Of a stretch of DNA of 42,171 bases, positions 9,468 to 18,937 are shown piece after piece (position 1 is the first letter of the stretch; each line of letters begins with the position of its first letter). The DNA is taken from positions 1-42,171 of the forward strand of contig CAKZHC010000002.1 of the NCBI GenBank assembly GCA_936920625.1, in the 5' to 3' direction. The notes below the pieces were generated by a model. The model had not been told where the DNA came from, did not search any database, and saw only the letters and a program-made list of their open reading frames with translations. Source of the DNA: an uncultured Enterobacteriaceae bacterium (GTDB lineage Bacteria; Pseudomonadota; Gammaproteobacteria; Enterobacterales; Enterobacteriaceae). Both the position numbers and the translations under genes were made by a program.

Positions 9468-10250
9468 ATGAATATAAATATGCTTCAATTTATAATTTTA
9501 TTTCTCTGTATTATTAATACCTGCTTTGCTACAGAAAACTTTTGTTCTCCAATTCCAACTGGAGGAAAATCTGCTATACAAGCAATAAAGTGGTATCATG
9601 ATAGTGCTGAAAAGAAGGCAATATATCGGCAAACCTATGCAATGGCTGCAGAATATGTAAATAATGAGGTAAAGCAACAACATTTAAAGCAACATACATG
9701 GGGAGTAATATTAGACATTGATGAAACTACGTCAGATAATTCATGGTATTATAAAAAATGTAATGATGACACCTCAAATGAAGATAATTTCGAACATCGT
9801 ATTACTATCAAAGAAATATCAGTGGCATTGCCTGGTGTAATTGATTTCATAGATAAAGTTCATAAGCTGGGTGGATATGTATCTATGGTTACTAATCGGG
9901 ATGGTGCATATAAAGACGATACCGGTAATAGTTTAGACTCTACGATTAATAATCTAAAAAAACAACATATTCACTATGACCAGGTAATTTTAGCCCGACA
10001 CAATACAGATAAAAATCCCAGATTCAATGCTGTGGAATTTGGCAAATATGATGCTAATCTAATGGTCTGGTCAAACAAACTACCACCACATAAAGTAATT
10101 GCGTATGTTGGTGATAATATTCAGGACTTCCCTGAGTTAAAACAAGATAATATTCATAATTTAGATTGTAACAACCCAATATTTAATAAATTCGGTCATG
10201 GATATTTTGTTTTACCAAATCCTATATACGGAAGCTGGATGAATATTTGA
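9468..10250 (+). CDS. Exported HAD-superfamily (IIIB) acid phosphatase
   Basis: A predicted secreted phosphomonoesterase. The N-terminus is a typical signal peptide with a hydrophobic core (LQFIILFLCIINTCFA), likely cut before TENFCS. HAD motif I is ILDIDETTSDN (Asp83, Asp85), motif II is MVTNRDG and motif IV is YVGDNIQDFPE, the pattern of the IIIB/class C acid phosphatases. The ATG at 9480 may be the true start, since the only Shine-Dalgarno-like bases (AGGA) touch the ATG at 9468. The gene is far richer in A and T than gmhA and fadE next door, which suggests acquisition. Substrate unknown; nucleotidase or phosphate scavenging are guesses from the family. Confidence 0.8.
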   Translation: MNINMLQFIILFLCIINTCFATENFCSPIPTGGKSAIQAIKWYHDSAEKKAIYRQTYAMAAEYVNNEVKQQHLKQHTWGVILDIDETTSDNSWYYKKCNDDTSNEDNFEHRITIKEISVALPGVIDFIDKVHKLGGYVSMVTNRDGAYKDDTGNSLDSTINNLKKQHIHYDQVILARHNTDKNPRFNAVEFGKYDANLMVWSNKLPPHKVIAYVGDNIQDFPELKQDNIHNLDCNNPIFNKFGHGYFVLPNPIYGSWMNI

Positions 10251-10271
10251 TTTTTATATCTTTTATTATAT

Positions 10272-10310
10272 AAAACCAGAATTACAAGACCATAGTAGTC
10301 CTGGTTTTTG
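10272..10310 (+). terminator. Hairpin terminator after the phosphatase
   Basis: AAAACCAG at 10272-10279 pairs with CTGGTTTT at 10301-10308, followed by a further T. GAC and GTC inside the loop can add an inner stem. Placed 22 bases after the phosphatase stop. Confidence 0.5.
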
Positions 10311-10667
10311 ATTATTAGTGAATTTTTAGAAAACGCAAAAATTCCTAACAGCAATATACAATCCCTGAAGATAAAATCCAGTCAATACCCGAACAGGAAT
10401 TCTTTAGAATTGGCTTAATAATCCACAATAAAAACTGTTTATAAAATTTCACACCTTATCTGACAGCAACACTGCAAAACAGGATACGAATCTACAATGG
10501 ATAAAACATAACATATCGGTATTATCATTTATTTATCAGCGCCCAAATACAAGATGGATTTTTTACTAGAGGGCACTGCATACAGAGATATTCAAGTCAA
10601 GAAATACATCGCATATATGTATAACTACTCTTCCCCTATTGACACATATATTATAGCTTCAGGCTCT
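10311..10667. other. Gene-free gap phosphatase-gmhA
   Basis: AT-rich, no open frame of note on either strand; nothing recognised beyond the terminator to its left. Confidence 0.4.
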
Positions 10668-11252
10668 TCATTTCGCCATCTCCTGTTCTATCAATAATAT
10701 CAGAATGTGAATGATCTTAATGTGGATCTCCTGAATACGATCAGCGTAACCAAAATGGGAAACACAAATTTCAATATCAGCCAGCCCTTTTATTTTCCCG
10801 CCATCTTTACCTGTAAGCGCAATCACCTTCATCTCCTGATTTTTTGCTGCCTCGATCGCTCTGATAATATTGACGGAATTACCAGAGGTAGAGATTGCCA
10901 GTAAGATATCCCCTGAGCGCCCCACTGCCTCTACATAACGTGAAAAAACATAGTCATAACCGTAATCGTTACTAACACAGGAAAGGTGGCTGACATCCGA
11001 AATGGCAATAGCCGGATAACCAGGGCGATTTTCCCGGTAGCGGCCGGTTAACTCTTCAGCAAAATGCATGGCATCGCAATGGGATCCCCCATTTCCACAG
11101 GAAAGCACTTTATTATTCGCCCTGAATGCCTCTGCCAGCAGCAAAGCTGCACGTTCAATCGCTTCAACAGCCTGATTATCACTATGAAACCGACGGAGCG
11201 TTTGTGCTGCCTCGTCCAGTTCTTTTCGAATGGTAGTCTGATACATAAACAT
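10668..11252 (-). CDS. gmhA: Sedoheptulose 7-phosphate isomerase
   Basis: First enzyme of ADP-heptose synthesis for the LPS inner core; converts sedoheptulose 7-phosphate to D-glycero-D-manno-heptose 7-phosphate in the cytosol. The 194 residues compare with 192 in E. coli. The SIS-domain block VLSCGNGGSHCDAMHFAEE, AISTSGNS, LTGKDGGK and HFGYADRIQEIHIK are all present. AAGGTG lies eight bases before the ATG at 11252; the E. coli start corresponds to the ATG at 11246. It diverges from fadE, as in E. coli. Confidence 0.97.
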   Translation of the reverse strand: MFMYQTTIRKELDEAAQTLRRFHSDNQAVEAIERAALLLAEAFRANNKVLSCGNGGSHCDAMHFAEELTGRYRENRPGYPAIAISDVSHLSCVSNDYGYDYVFSRYVEAVGRSGDILLAISTSGNSVNIIRAIEAAKNQEMKVIALTGKDGGKIKGLADIEICVSHFGYADRIQEIHIKIIHILILLIEQEMAK

Positions 11253-11424
11253 AAAAGGAGCACCTTATACTTCGGGAAAATTATTGTGCTTAAGTTTACC
11301 TAAATGGTCTCTGCACGCAAAGATGCATCGATCCTCAACCTGTATCTTACCGGGAGTGTGAACCTGGTTGTAATTATCGTGTTATAGCATTGCGAACAAA
11401 AGTAAACTCAACTAAATCTGTAGG

Positions 11425-11441
11425 AACAGGTCAGACCTCTT
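11425..11441 (+). promoter_or_regulatory. Candidate FadR operator upstream of fadE
   Basis: AACAGGTCAGACCTCTT matches the reverse complement of the published FadR consensus (AGCTGGTCCGAYNTGTT) at about 13 of 17 positions. It lies 20 bases before the fadE start, where FadR repression of fatty-acid oxidation genes would be expected. Recognised by eye, not scored. Confidence 0.5.
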
Positions 11442-11460
11442 ATTAATCATGGAGCAGATT

Positions 11461-13914
11461 ATGTTGTCTATTTCTGTTATCGCTACGGTAGTCATGATTG
11501 GTGCACTATTTTATCACCGTATGAATCTGGCACTTAGCAGTGGGATTATCTTGATATGGAGTGTTCTGCTGGCCATTTTGCGCCTCTGGACTCCCTGGTT
11601 ACTGCCACCCCTGGCAATCGTTCTGCTAATTCTGAATCTGCCCAGCGTGCGCCAGCGATTATTCTCGAAGCAGATTATGAATATCTTTTTAAAAGCCATG
11701 CCCTCAATATCCAACACTGAGCAGGAGGCTATCAATTCTGGTACGACCTGGTGGGAAGGTGAACTATTTCGCGGCAATCCCAACTGGAAAGCACTACACG
11801 ACTACCCACAACCAAAGCTGACTGAAGAAGAGCAGGCATTTCTGGATGGGCCAGTCGAAGAAGTCTGCCGCATGACAAACGATTTTGCTATCACGCATGA
11901 ACTGGCTGATTTACCCCCGGACCTCTGGGCCTTATTAAAAAAACATCGCTTCTTTGCCATGATTATCAAAAAAGAGTATGGCGGGCTGGAGTTCTCTCCC
12001 TATGCACAGTCGCTCATATTGCAAAAGCTGGCGGGCGTCTCTGGTATTGTCGCCATTACAGTCGGCGTCCCTAATACGCTTGGCCCGGGCGAGCTTCTCC
12101 AAAATTACGGCACCGATGAACAGAAAGCATATTTTCTGCCAAGGCTGGCAAGGGGTGAAGAAATACCCTGCTTTGCACTAACCAGCCCTGAAGCAGGTTC
12201 CGATGCCAGCGCTATTCCTGATACTGGCGTGGTTTGCATGGGCGAATGGCAGGGACAACAGATTCTTGGCATGCGCCTGACCTGGAATAAACGCTATATC
12301 ACTCTGGCACCTGTTGCCACGGTGCTGGGGCTGGCTTTTAAACTCTGCGATCCTGACCATCTGCTTAGTGACAACGAAAATCCGGGTATTACATGTGCTC
12401 TGATACCCACCTCTACTCCGGGAGTAGAAATTGGTAAACGTCACTTTCCTCTTAACATCCCGTTCCAGAACGGTCCAACGCGTGGCAACGATCTCTTCGT
12501 GCCGATTGATTACATCATTGGTGGACCAAAGATGGCTGGTAAAGGCTGGCAAATGCTAATGGAATGCCTGTCTGCGGGGCGTGCTATCACTCTGCCTGCC
12601 AACTCTACGGGTTGCCTGAAATCTGTTGCACTCGCAATCGGTGCTTACGCACATATTCGCCGTCAGTTTAACTGGCCGATAGGCAAAATGGAGGGCATAG
12701 AAGAACCACTGGCACGTATCGCCGGTAACACCTACGCCCTGGACGCGGCTTCCTCGCTGGTAATCTGTGGCATCATGCTGGGTGAAAAACCGGCAGTACT
12801 CTCAGCCATTGTGAAGTATCACTGTACTCATAATAGCCAACGGGCAATCATCGATGCCATGGACATTGCAGCCGGAAAAGGGATTATGCTTGGTAACAGT
12901 AACTTCCTTGCCCGCGCCTATCAGGGAGCCCCCATAGCCGTCACCGTTGAAGGAGCCAATATCCTGACCCGCAATATGATCATTTTCGGTCAGGGAGCCA
13001 TCCGCTGCCATCCCTACATTCTTGCAGAGATAACTGCTGCGCAGCGGGGCGATTCAGAGACCTTTGATCATCTGTTTTTCAGTCACCTGGGGCATACAGG
13101 AAGCAACAAGTTTCGTAGTTTGTGGCTAGGGCTCACCGCAGGCTACACCAGCTATACACCTGAGCACAGCGCCACCCGCCGCTATTATCAGCACATTAAC
13201 CGCCTGAGCGCTAATCTGGCACTGCTATCTGATATCGCTATGGCTGTTCTGGGTAGCCGTCTGAAACGACACGAACGCCTCTCTGCCCGCCTGGGCGATG
13301 TGTTACGTCTGCTCTATGTGGCAACAGCAATCTTGAAACGTTATGAGAACGAAGGTCACCAGAGTGGTGATTTACCTCTGGTGCGCTGGAGTGTGCAGGA
13401 TGCATTGCATCAGGCTGAAACCGCAATGGACGCTCTCCTGCGAAACTTCCCAAACAGGCTCGCTGCTGCTCTGTTACGTGTGGTAATTTTCCCATCAGGC
13501 CGCCACTGTAACCCTCCCCCAGATCTGCTCGATCATCAACTGGCAAGTATCTTGCAGACACCCTCTGCTACTCGTAGCCGTCTGGGCCGTGGTCAGTATC
13601 TGACACCCAGTATCGATAATCCGGCAGGTTTACTTGAAGAAGCACTAGCACTGTTGACCGAGGCAGAGCGTATCCACCAGCGTTTGTGCAAACAGCTACA
13701 GAAAAAGCTTCCCTTCTCGCGTCTGGATGAACTTGGTCAACAGTGGTTAAAACAACAACTCATTAGCGAGGAAGAAGCAAACAAGCTTTCGCAGGCTGAA
13801 ATTTGCCGTCTGCGTTCTATTAATGTTGATGAGTTTGATGCCAGCGCGCTGGCGGCTCAACCCAGCAAATTCAGCAGAGATCAAAAAAGAGTCGCTGTGG
13901 CTACAGCTCGTTGA
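11461..13914 (+). CDS. fadE: Acyl-CoA dehydrogenase
   Basis: FAD-dependent enzyme of the first step of beta-oxidation, acyl-CoA to trans-2-enoyl-CoA, membrane-associated. I take ATG 11461, with GGAG seven bases upstream, giving MLSISVIATVVMIGALFYH as in E. coli; the ATG at 11449 is an alternative. Length is 817 against 814. N-terminal hydrophobic segments span about residues 1-60. The dehydrogenase core shows FFAMIIKKEYGGLEFS, GVPNTLGPGELL, FALTSPEAGSDA, RLTWNKRYITLAP and GKGIMLG. The C-terminal region follows the FadE pattern (TRSRLGRGQYLTPS, RLRSINVDEFDA). Confidence 0.97.
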   Translation: MLSISVIATVVMIGALFYHRMNLALSSGIILIWSVLLAILRLWTPWLLPPLAIVLLILNLPSVRQRLFSKQIMNIFLKAMPSISNTEQEAINSGTTWWEGELFRGNPNWKALHDYPQPKLTEEEQAFLDGPVEEVCRMTNDFAITHELADLPPDLWALLKKHRFFAMIIKKEYGGLEFSPYAQSLILQKLAGVSGIVAITVGVPNTLGPGELLQNYGTDEQKAYFLPRLARGEEIPCFALTSPEAGSDASAIPDTGVVCMGEWQGQQILGMRLTWNKRYITLAPVATVLGLAFKLCDPDHLLSDNENPGITCALIPTSTPGVEIGKRHFPLNIPFQNGPTRGNDLFVPIDYIIGGPKMAGKGWQMLMECLSAGRAITLPANSTGCLKSVALAIGAYAHIRRQFNWPIGKMEGIEEPLARIAGNTYALDAASSLVICGIMLGEKPAVLSAIVKYHCTHNSQRAIIDAMDIAAGKGIMLGNSNFLARAYQGAPIAVTVEGANILTRNMIIFGQGAIRCHPYILAEITAAQRGDSETFDHLFFSHLGHTGSNKFRSLWLGLTAGYTSYTPEHSATRRYYQHINRLSANLALLSDIAMAVLGSRLKRHERLSARLGDVLRLLYVATAILKRYENEGHQSGDLPLVRWSVQDALHQAETAMDALLRNFPNRLAAALLRVVIFPSGRHCNPPPDLLDHQLASILQTPSATRSRLGRGQYLTPSIDNPAGLLEEALALLTEAERIHQRLCKQLQKKLPFSRLDELGQQWLKQQLISEEEANKLSQAEICRLRSINVDEFDASALAAQPSKFSRDQKRVAVATAR

Positions 13915-14219
13915 AAGTAAGGATAACTAAAACCTGACCCTATGAATTATTTCATCGTGTTATAGTTTTCGTCTAGGATAATCAGATAACCTGTTTTGAT
14001 TAGCTGATAATGTTACTGAATAATATAAAATTACTGCACGGGCACGAGCTTAAATCTTCAATCAGATGGCGGATATATTGACAGAAACAGAGAAAAGAGG
14101 CACTGATAGTACCTTTTAAAAACTCCCGTCACTGTTTTCTGCCGCCTCTCTTCCGCAAATTAATCCACCTCTGTTCTGCCGGGCAGGAAAACAGGCTGGG
14201 TACCACCACGGAGTGAATA
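13915..14219. other. Gene-free gap fadE-yafV; no ivy
   Basis: About 305 bases. E. coli has ivy, a lysozyme inhibitor gene, here; no trace is visible. No convincing terminator hairpin. Confidence 0.4.
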
Positions 14220-14993
14220 ATGTCAACTCTCAAAATCAGTTTATTACAGCAACCGTTGGTCTGGATGGATGGTGAAGCCAATCTGCGCCATTTCGATGGA
14301 GTGCTCAGCGCTAGCGGACAGCGCGATTTGATCATTCTGCCAGAGACATTTACAAGCGGTTTTGCACAGCAATTCAGCAACCTACTATCCGAAGAACGGA
14401 TTATCAACTGGCTTCACAGCCATGCGGCCCGCACAAACGCTTTAATGGCGGGCAGCGCAGCAATTCAGACCGGAGCAGGTCTGGTCAATCGTTTTTTATT
14501 AGTTGAGCCAGATGGTCGCGTTCATTATTACGATAAACGCCACCTTTTCAGGATGGGTGGAGAACAAAAATACTTCCTTCCTGGTAAGCGAAGAGAAATT
14601 ATCGCCTGGCGCGGCTGGCGAATTTTGCCCCAAATCTGTTACGACCTACGCTTCCCGGTATTTTCACGTAACCAAAATGATTATGACCTGGCTCTCTATG
14701 TAGCGAACTGGCCCGCCCAACGGTCCCTGCACTGGAAGTCATTGCTAATGGCGCGTGCAATTGAAAACCAGGCCTATGTGGCAGGATGCAACCGGATTGG
14801 CACTGACAATAATCAGTTGGTTTACAGCGGTGACAGCCAGATTATAGATCCTATGGGCGAGATAGTCGCCTGCACAGCACCCCATAAAGCTGCTTGCCTG
14901 AATGCCATACTTTCACTCAACACAGTGAACAACTATCGGGAAAGTTTTCCAGCCTGGCGTGATACCGACGACTTCATTCTTAAAGAGGAGTAA
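14220..14993 (+). CDS. yafV: Nitrilase-superfamily omega-amidase YafV
   Basis: A cytosolic carbon-nitrogen hydrolase; E. coli YafV acts as an omega-amidase on keto-acid amides such as alpha-ketoglutaramate. The 257 residues compare with 256 in E. coli. The Glu-Lys-Cys triad lies in LPETFTSGF, YDKRHLFRMG and ICYDLRFPVFSR. ANWPAQRSLHW and ARAIENQAYVAGCNRIG are also conserved. GGAG stands seven bases before the ATG. The accessory block begins downstream. Confidence 0.95.
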   Translation: MSTLKISLLQQPLVWMDGEANLRHFDGVLSASGQRDLIILPETFTSGFAQQFSNLLSEERIINWLHSHAARTNALMAGSAAIQTGAGLVNRFLLVEPDGRVHYYDKRHLFRMGGEQKYFLPGKRREIIAWRGWRILPQICYDLRFPVFSRNQNDYDLALYVANWPAQRSLHWKSLLMARAIENQAYVAGCNRIGTDNNQLVYSGDSQIIDPMGEIVACTAPHKAACLNAILSLNTVNNYRESFPAWRDTDDFILKEE

Positions 14994-15231
14994 CAAGCAA
15001 CCACTACAAAAATAATCATTTGCTGGCAGACAGGCAGATACCACTACCTATGGTCCGGATAGCGTGTTGATAACGTTATTGTCTGTTATCATACTCTGGC
15101 CATATAATAGAAAACCCGTGCTATTAAACGCGCTTCGCTGGCACATAGCAAAGACTGTGAACACATTATCATTCAGTTAAGAATAAAAGGGCTGCGCCGC
15201 AGTCTCATGCATCAGCGTTTAACTCGCGTGA

Positions 15232-16185
15232 TTATTCGGTAAAGGGGTGATACTCCCTCCAATGATCGGCTATCTGCTGTCGGGTACAAACCCAGACATC
15301 ATCGTACTGTTGGATATGATCGAGAAAACGTTGTAACGCACGAAAACGGCCAGGACGACCCAGCAAACGACAATGCATTCCAACAGACATCATCTTAGGC
15401 TTCGTTTCACCCTCCAGCCGTAATACGTCAAAAGCATCACGCAAATAGGTATAATAGTGATCAGCGGTGTTAAACCCTTGCGCCGTCGCAAAACGCATAT
15501 CATTGGCATCAAGTGTATAGGGGATAATCAGGTGTGGCTTTGCCGATCCATTCTGCAAGGTGACCTTAGTCCAGAATGGCAGATCATCACCATAATTATC
15601 ACTGTCATAAGCAAAGCCACCGTGCTCTACCACTAGCTGACGAGTATTTGGACTGTCACGCCCGGTATACCAGCCAGTTGGAGCCCGACCAAACAGCTCA
15701 CTTAATATCTCAACGGCCTGTTTCATGTGCTGGCGCTCAGTATCGATGTCTATCCCCTGATAATGCAACCAACGCCAGCCGTGACTGACAACATCATAAT
15801 CAGCCGCCGTGATCGCCTCAACAACCTCAGGATTACGCGCCATCGCCATCGCCATCGCCACACCAAAAATGGTCAGTGGCAAACGCCGTTTCTGAAACTC
15901 ATTGTGAATTCGCCAAAAACCCACACGCGAACCATATTCATACAACGAATCCATTGACATACGGCGAGCTGGATAACTGTCCGCACCAATAATATCAGAC
16001 AGAAACTGTTCGGAACCGGCATCACCATGCAACACATTGTTCTCAGAACCCTCCTCATAGTTAAGAACAAACTGTACGGCAATCCTCGCTCCACCCGGCC
16101 AGTGGGCATGGGGAGGATGGCCAGCATAACCACGCATATCGCGTGGGTAATTCTTATTGAAACTGTACTCTTTCATTGCATTCAT
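15232..16185 (-). CDS. hpxB: Allantoinase, PuuE/HpxB type
   Basis: A polysaccharide-deacetylase-fold hydrolase that opens (S)-allantoin to allantoate in purine breakdown. I start it at ATG 16183-16185 with GGGAGA upstream, giving MNAMKEYSFNKNYPRDMRGY; the longer frame to 16269 overlaps hpxA. The 317 residues carry the PuuE signature segments RDMRGYGHPP-like (here RDMRGYAGHPPHAHWPGGAR), NYEEGSENN, HGWRWLHYQGI, GWYTGRDSPNTR and YDSDNYGDDLPFW. The frame holds a six-base repeat at 15839-15860 giving VAMAMAMA. It begins 16 bases after the hpxA stop, so the two form an operon with the order known from Klebsiella hpxAB. Confidence 0.9.
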   Translation of the reverse strand: MNAMKEYSFNKNYPRDMRGYAGHPPHAHWPGGARIAVQFVLNYEEGSENNVLHGDAGSEQFLSDIIGADSYPARRMSMDSLYEYGSRVGFWRIHNEFQKRRLPLTIFGVAMAMAMARNPEVVEAITAADYDVVSHGWRWLHYQGIDIDTERQHMKQAVEILSELFGRAPTGWYTGRDSPNTRQLVVEHGGFAYDSDNYGDDLPFWTKVTLQNGSAKPHLIIPYTLDANDMRFATAQGFNTADHYYTYLRDAFDVLRLEGETKPKMMSVGMHCRLLGRPGRFRALQRFLDHIQQYDDVWVCTRQQIADHWREYHPFTE

Positions 16186-16201
16186 GGTTCTGTCTCCCTG
16201 T

Positions 16202-16945
16202 TTACAATTGACTGAACTGCTGAAACATTCCACTAAGTGGCTTCTCTTCCGGATAGTCCAGGTCCCCATATTTGCTAGTGGAGAAACCCAACTGCACCAG
16301 TGATTCCACCATCTTTACCGCTGCACCAACACCATCGATTACCGGAGCACCGAGTTCTTTAGTCAGTTCAAGTGCCAGGTCCGCCATGCCACCGCACCCC
16401 AGCACGATCGCTCCGCAACCATCCTCCTTCAATGCCTGTGCACAGCACTCATGAACTTTTTGTTGCGCGAGCCCGCTGCCATCCTCCAAAGCCAGCACGG
16501 GCAGATCAATTGCATGCAGCGCGGCACAATGATCACTAAAACCATACTGCTGCAGGAGATGGCGAGCAATGATCAGGGTACGTGGCAACGTTGTTACGAT
16601 TGAAAAGCGCGTAGCCACCATTGTCGCCATATGCATAGCCGCCTCCGCTATTCCAATCACCGGACCTCTGGCCAGCTCACGAGCAGCCAGCAGGCCAGGA
16701 TCACCAAAACAGGCGATCACATGTCCATCCACCCTCTGTTCACGACCCGCTTTTATCTGCTCGAGCACGCCCATGGCCGCAACAGCTTCATCAAAATGCC
16801 CCTCGATGGAAGGCACTCCTGCAGAGGGACAAACAGCAATAATTTCTGTACTGGGAGCTGCCGCAACACGAGCAGCCTCACCGATAGTTTCCGTCATTGC
16901 TTCACTGGTGTTGGGATTAATGACTTGTATATACATCCTGGACAT
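16202..16945 (-). CDS. hpxA: Allantoin racemase, HpxA type
   Basis: An Asp/Glu racemase-fold enzyme that interconverts the enantiomers of allantoin (hydantoin racemase family), supplying the allantoinase. The 247 residues begin MSRMYIQVINPNTSEAMT, with the INPNTS motif of the family. The two catalytic Cys are Cys79 in VIACFGDPG and Cys184 in VLGCGGM, positions that match those reported for the Klebsiella pneumoniae enzyme. AAGGAAG precedes the ATG. It is first in the operon with hpxB and divergent from the permease gene. Confidence 0.92.
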   Translation of the reverse strand: MSRMYIQVINPNTSEAMTETIGEAARVAAAPSTEIIAVCPSAGVPSIEGHFDEAVAAMGVLEQIKAGREQRVDGHVIACFGDPGLLAARELARGPVIGIAEAAMHMATMVATRFSIVTTLPRTLIIARHLLQQYGFSDHCAALHAIDLPVLALEDGSGLAQQKVHECCAQALKEDGCGAIVLGCGGMADLALELTKELGAPVIDGVGAAVKMVESLVQLGFSTSKYGDLDYPEEKPLSGMFQQFSQL

Positions 16946-17374
16946 TTCATCTTCCTTCTTATGTTAATCAATATATCATATTGAAATTTAACATTATTTA
17001 TCGCTACACCTAAAGTCCCTATTGGTCGCCGACATGATCGAAGTGAATTATTACGCTCTGACAAGCCAGCTATACTTTTTATTGGTGAGCAGATAAGCGT
17101 TCAACTGTGTTTCCCCGGAAGAGTGTAATGCTCCGGGGGAATAAACCTTTGACAAAAATACACATCACCTCCCCTCAAAATGTTCAAATTTTTTCCAATC
17201 AGCATCCATGCCCTGCCATCAGCAGATTTGACAAATATTTTTACATAGCATCATTTTGATTAACAAAAAAAACATTTTTTTAATATATTTTACATAAATT
17301 GTCGATTAATCCCCACTAGGAACTGTCATCCGGCAGCTTCAGCACTGGAGGATTTACCTTAAGGAGCGCATTTT
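16946..17374. promoter_or_regulatory. Divergent promoter region of the allantoin module
   Basis: The 429 bases between hpxA (leftward) and the permease gene (rightward) must hold both promoters. The part from about 17220 to 17310 is strongly AT-rich. I found no operator I can name, and no GntR-type regulator gene such as hpxS lies in the window. Confidence 0.4.
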
Positions 17375-18859
17375 ATGTTAGATAGTCAGAGCGTGAGTCG
17401 CAGTACCCCCCTGAAAATAGAGCATGACTATAGCCCCAGACTTTACAATAAAGACCTCGCACCTGCCGAAAATCAGAACTGGAACTGGTTTAACATCCTC
17501 ACTTTCTGGATATCAGATGTACACAGCCTTGGCGGATACCTGGTTGCATCCAGCTTATTTAGCTTGGGGCTACAAGGCTGGCAGGTACTGGTCAGCTTGC
17601 TGGCAGGCATCCTGGTTGTACAAATAGGCGCCAATCTGATGGCCAGACCCAGCCAGTTGACTGGCGTCCCTTACTCTGTGATTTGTCGTCAGGCATTCGG
17701 TGTGTTTGGAGCTAACATTCCAGCGGTCATTCGTGGGATCATTGCGTTAGCCTGGTATGGTATCCAGACCTACCTGACAGCTAACGCAATGATGTTGGTG
17801 ATATTAAAATTGTGGCCAGATTTGATTTTACTTACTCATCACTCCCTATTTGGATTGTCACATCTCGGGTGGATTTGTTTTATCGTTATGTGGTGCTTGC
17901 AGGCACTGGTATTCTGGCGCGGTATGAACACGATTAAACACTTCATTAAAATCTCCGGCCCGGCAATTTACACTGTTATGTTGATACTGGCTGGCTGGAT
18001 TTTATACCAAACCGGACTCAAGGGTATCTCTTTCAGCCTCTCTGACAAATCACTCTCTTCTGGCCAGCAGCTCTTTCAGATGATAACCGCCAGCGCATTG
18101 GTGGTCTCTTACTTCTCTGGTCCACTGCTCAACTTCGGCGACTTCGCCCGCTATGGTAAAAGTAACCGCCATGTCCAGCGTGGCAATTTTTGGGGATTAC
18201 CGATAAACTTTCTGATGTTTTCACTAGTCGCGGTGATGATCGTCTCCGGCGCTCACTCGCTATACGGTCGTATGATCACTAATCCCATGGAAATACTGGA
18301 CCAAATTGACAGCAAAATAGCAGTGGCAATTGGTCTGCTGACCATGATAATCGCTACCATAGGAATCAATATCGTTGCTAATTTTGTTTCACCCGCCTTT
18401 GACTTTTCCAATTGTGCCCCGCAAAAAATCAGCTTTCGCACCGGTGGACTGATCGCAGCTGTGGGCTCTGTATTGCTGACACCATGGAACCTCTTTAACT
18501 CACCAGCATTAATTCACTACACACTGGACATACTGAGTGTCTTCGTTGGCCCTCTGTTTGGCATTCTACTGACAGATTTTTATCTCATCAAACGTGGCCA
18601 GGTGTCAGTCAGATCTTTGTTCGATGACGCCCCAAAAAGCGAATACTGGTATCGTAATGGATTCAATCCAAAAGCCATTACTGCTCTCGCTTTATCTCTG
18701 TCTATTGGCCTTATGATCATGTTTATCCCTCAGCTAAAGATTCTGGTCAATTTTAGCTGGTTCATTGGGGTGCTAACGGGGGTAGTATTCTACTTCATTT
18801 TGGCACGAAACGAGCGTCAGACGCTGGATACTGCCACTATCTCAACACAGGAAATCTGA
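17375..18859 (+). CDS. NCS1-family permease, probably for allantoin
   Basis: A 494-residue inner-membrane symporter with about 12 predicted helices, of the nucleobase:cation symporter-1 family (Mhp1, PucI, AllP). Family features are NWNWFNILTFWISDVHSLGG at the start of helix 1, NLMARPSQLTGVPY before helix 3, the GIQTYLTANAM segment and LLNFGDFARYG. AAGGAG lies about nine bases before the ATG. Location next to hpxAB makes allantoin the likely substrate, but hydantoins or other purine-breakdown products cannot be excluded from sequence alone. Confidence 0.88.
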   Translation: MLDSQSVSRSTPLKIEHDYSPRLYNKDLAPAENQNWNWFNILTFWISDVHSLGGYLVASSLFSLGLQGWQVLVSLLAGILVVQIGANLMARPSQLTGVPYSVICRQAFGVFGANIPAVIRGIIALAWYGIQTYLTANAMMLVILKLWPDLILLTHHSLFGLSHLGWICFIVMWCLQALVFWRGMNTIKHFIKISGPAIYTVMLILAGWILYQTGLKGISFSLSDKSLSSGQQLFQMITASALVVSYFSGPLLNFGDFARYGKSNRHVQRGNFWGLPINFLMFSLVAVMIVSGAHSLYGRMITNPMEILDQIDSKIAVAIGLLTMIIATIGINIVANFVSPAFDFSNCAPQKISFRTGGLIAAVGSVLLTPWNLFNSPALIHYTLDILSVFVGPLFGILLTDFYLIKRGQVSVRSLFDDAPKSEYWYRNGFNPKAITALALSLSIGLMIMFIPQLKILVNFSWFIGVLTGVVFYFILARNERQTLDTATISTQEI

Positions 18860-18937
18860 AAACGAAAAAGTGGCCGACTACCATATGAAATTATGTAGTT
18901 AACAGATTTGAAGTACCGTAGGGAGCCACTATTATGA

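Noticed and set aside
15838..15860. Short repeat as a CRISPR or VNTR array
   Set aside because: Only three six-base copies inside a coding frame; no spacers. No CRISPR array was seen anywhere in the window.
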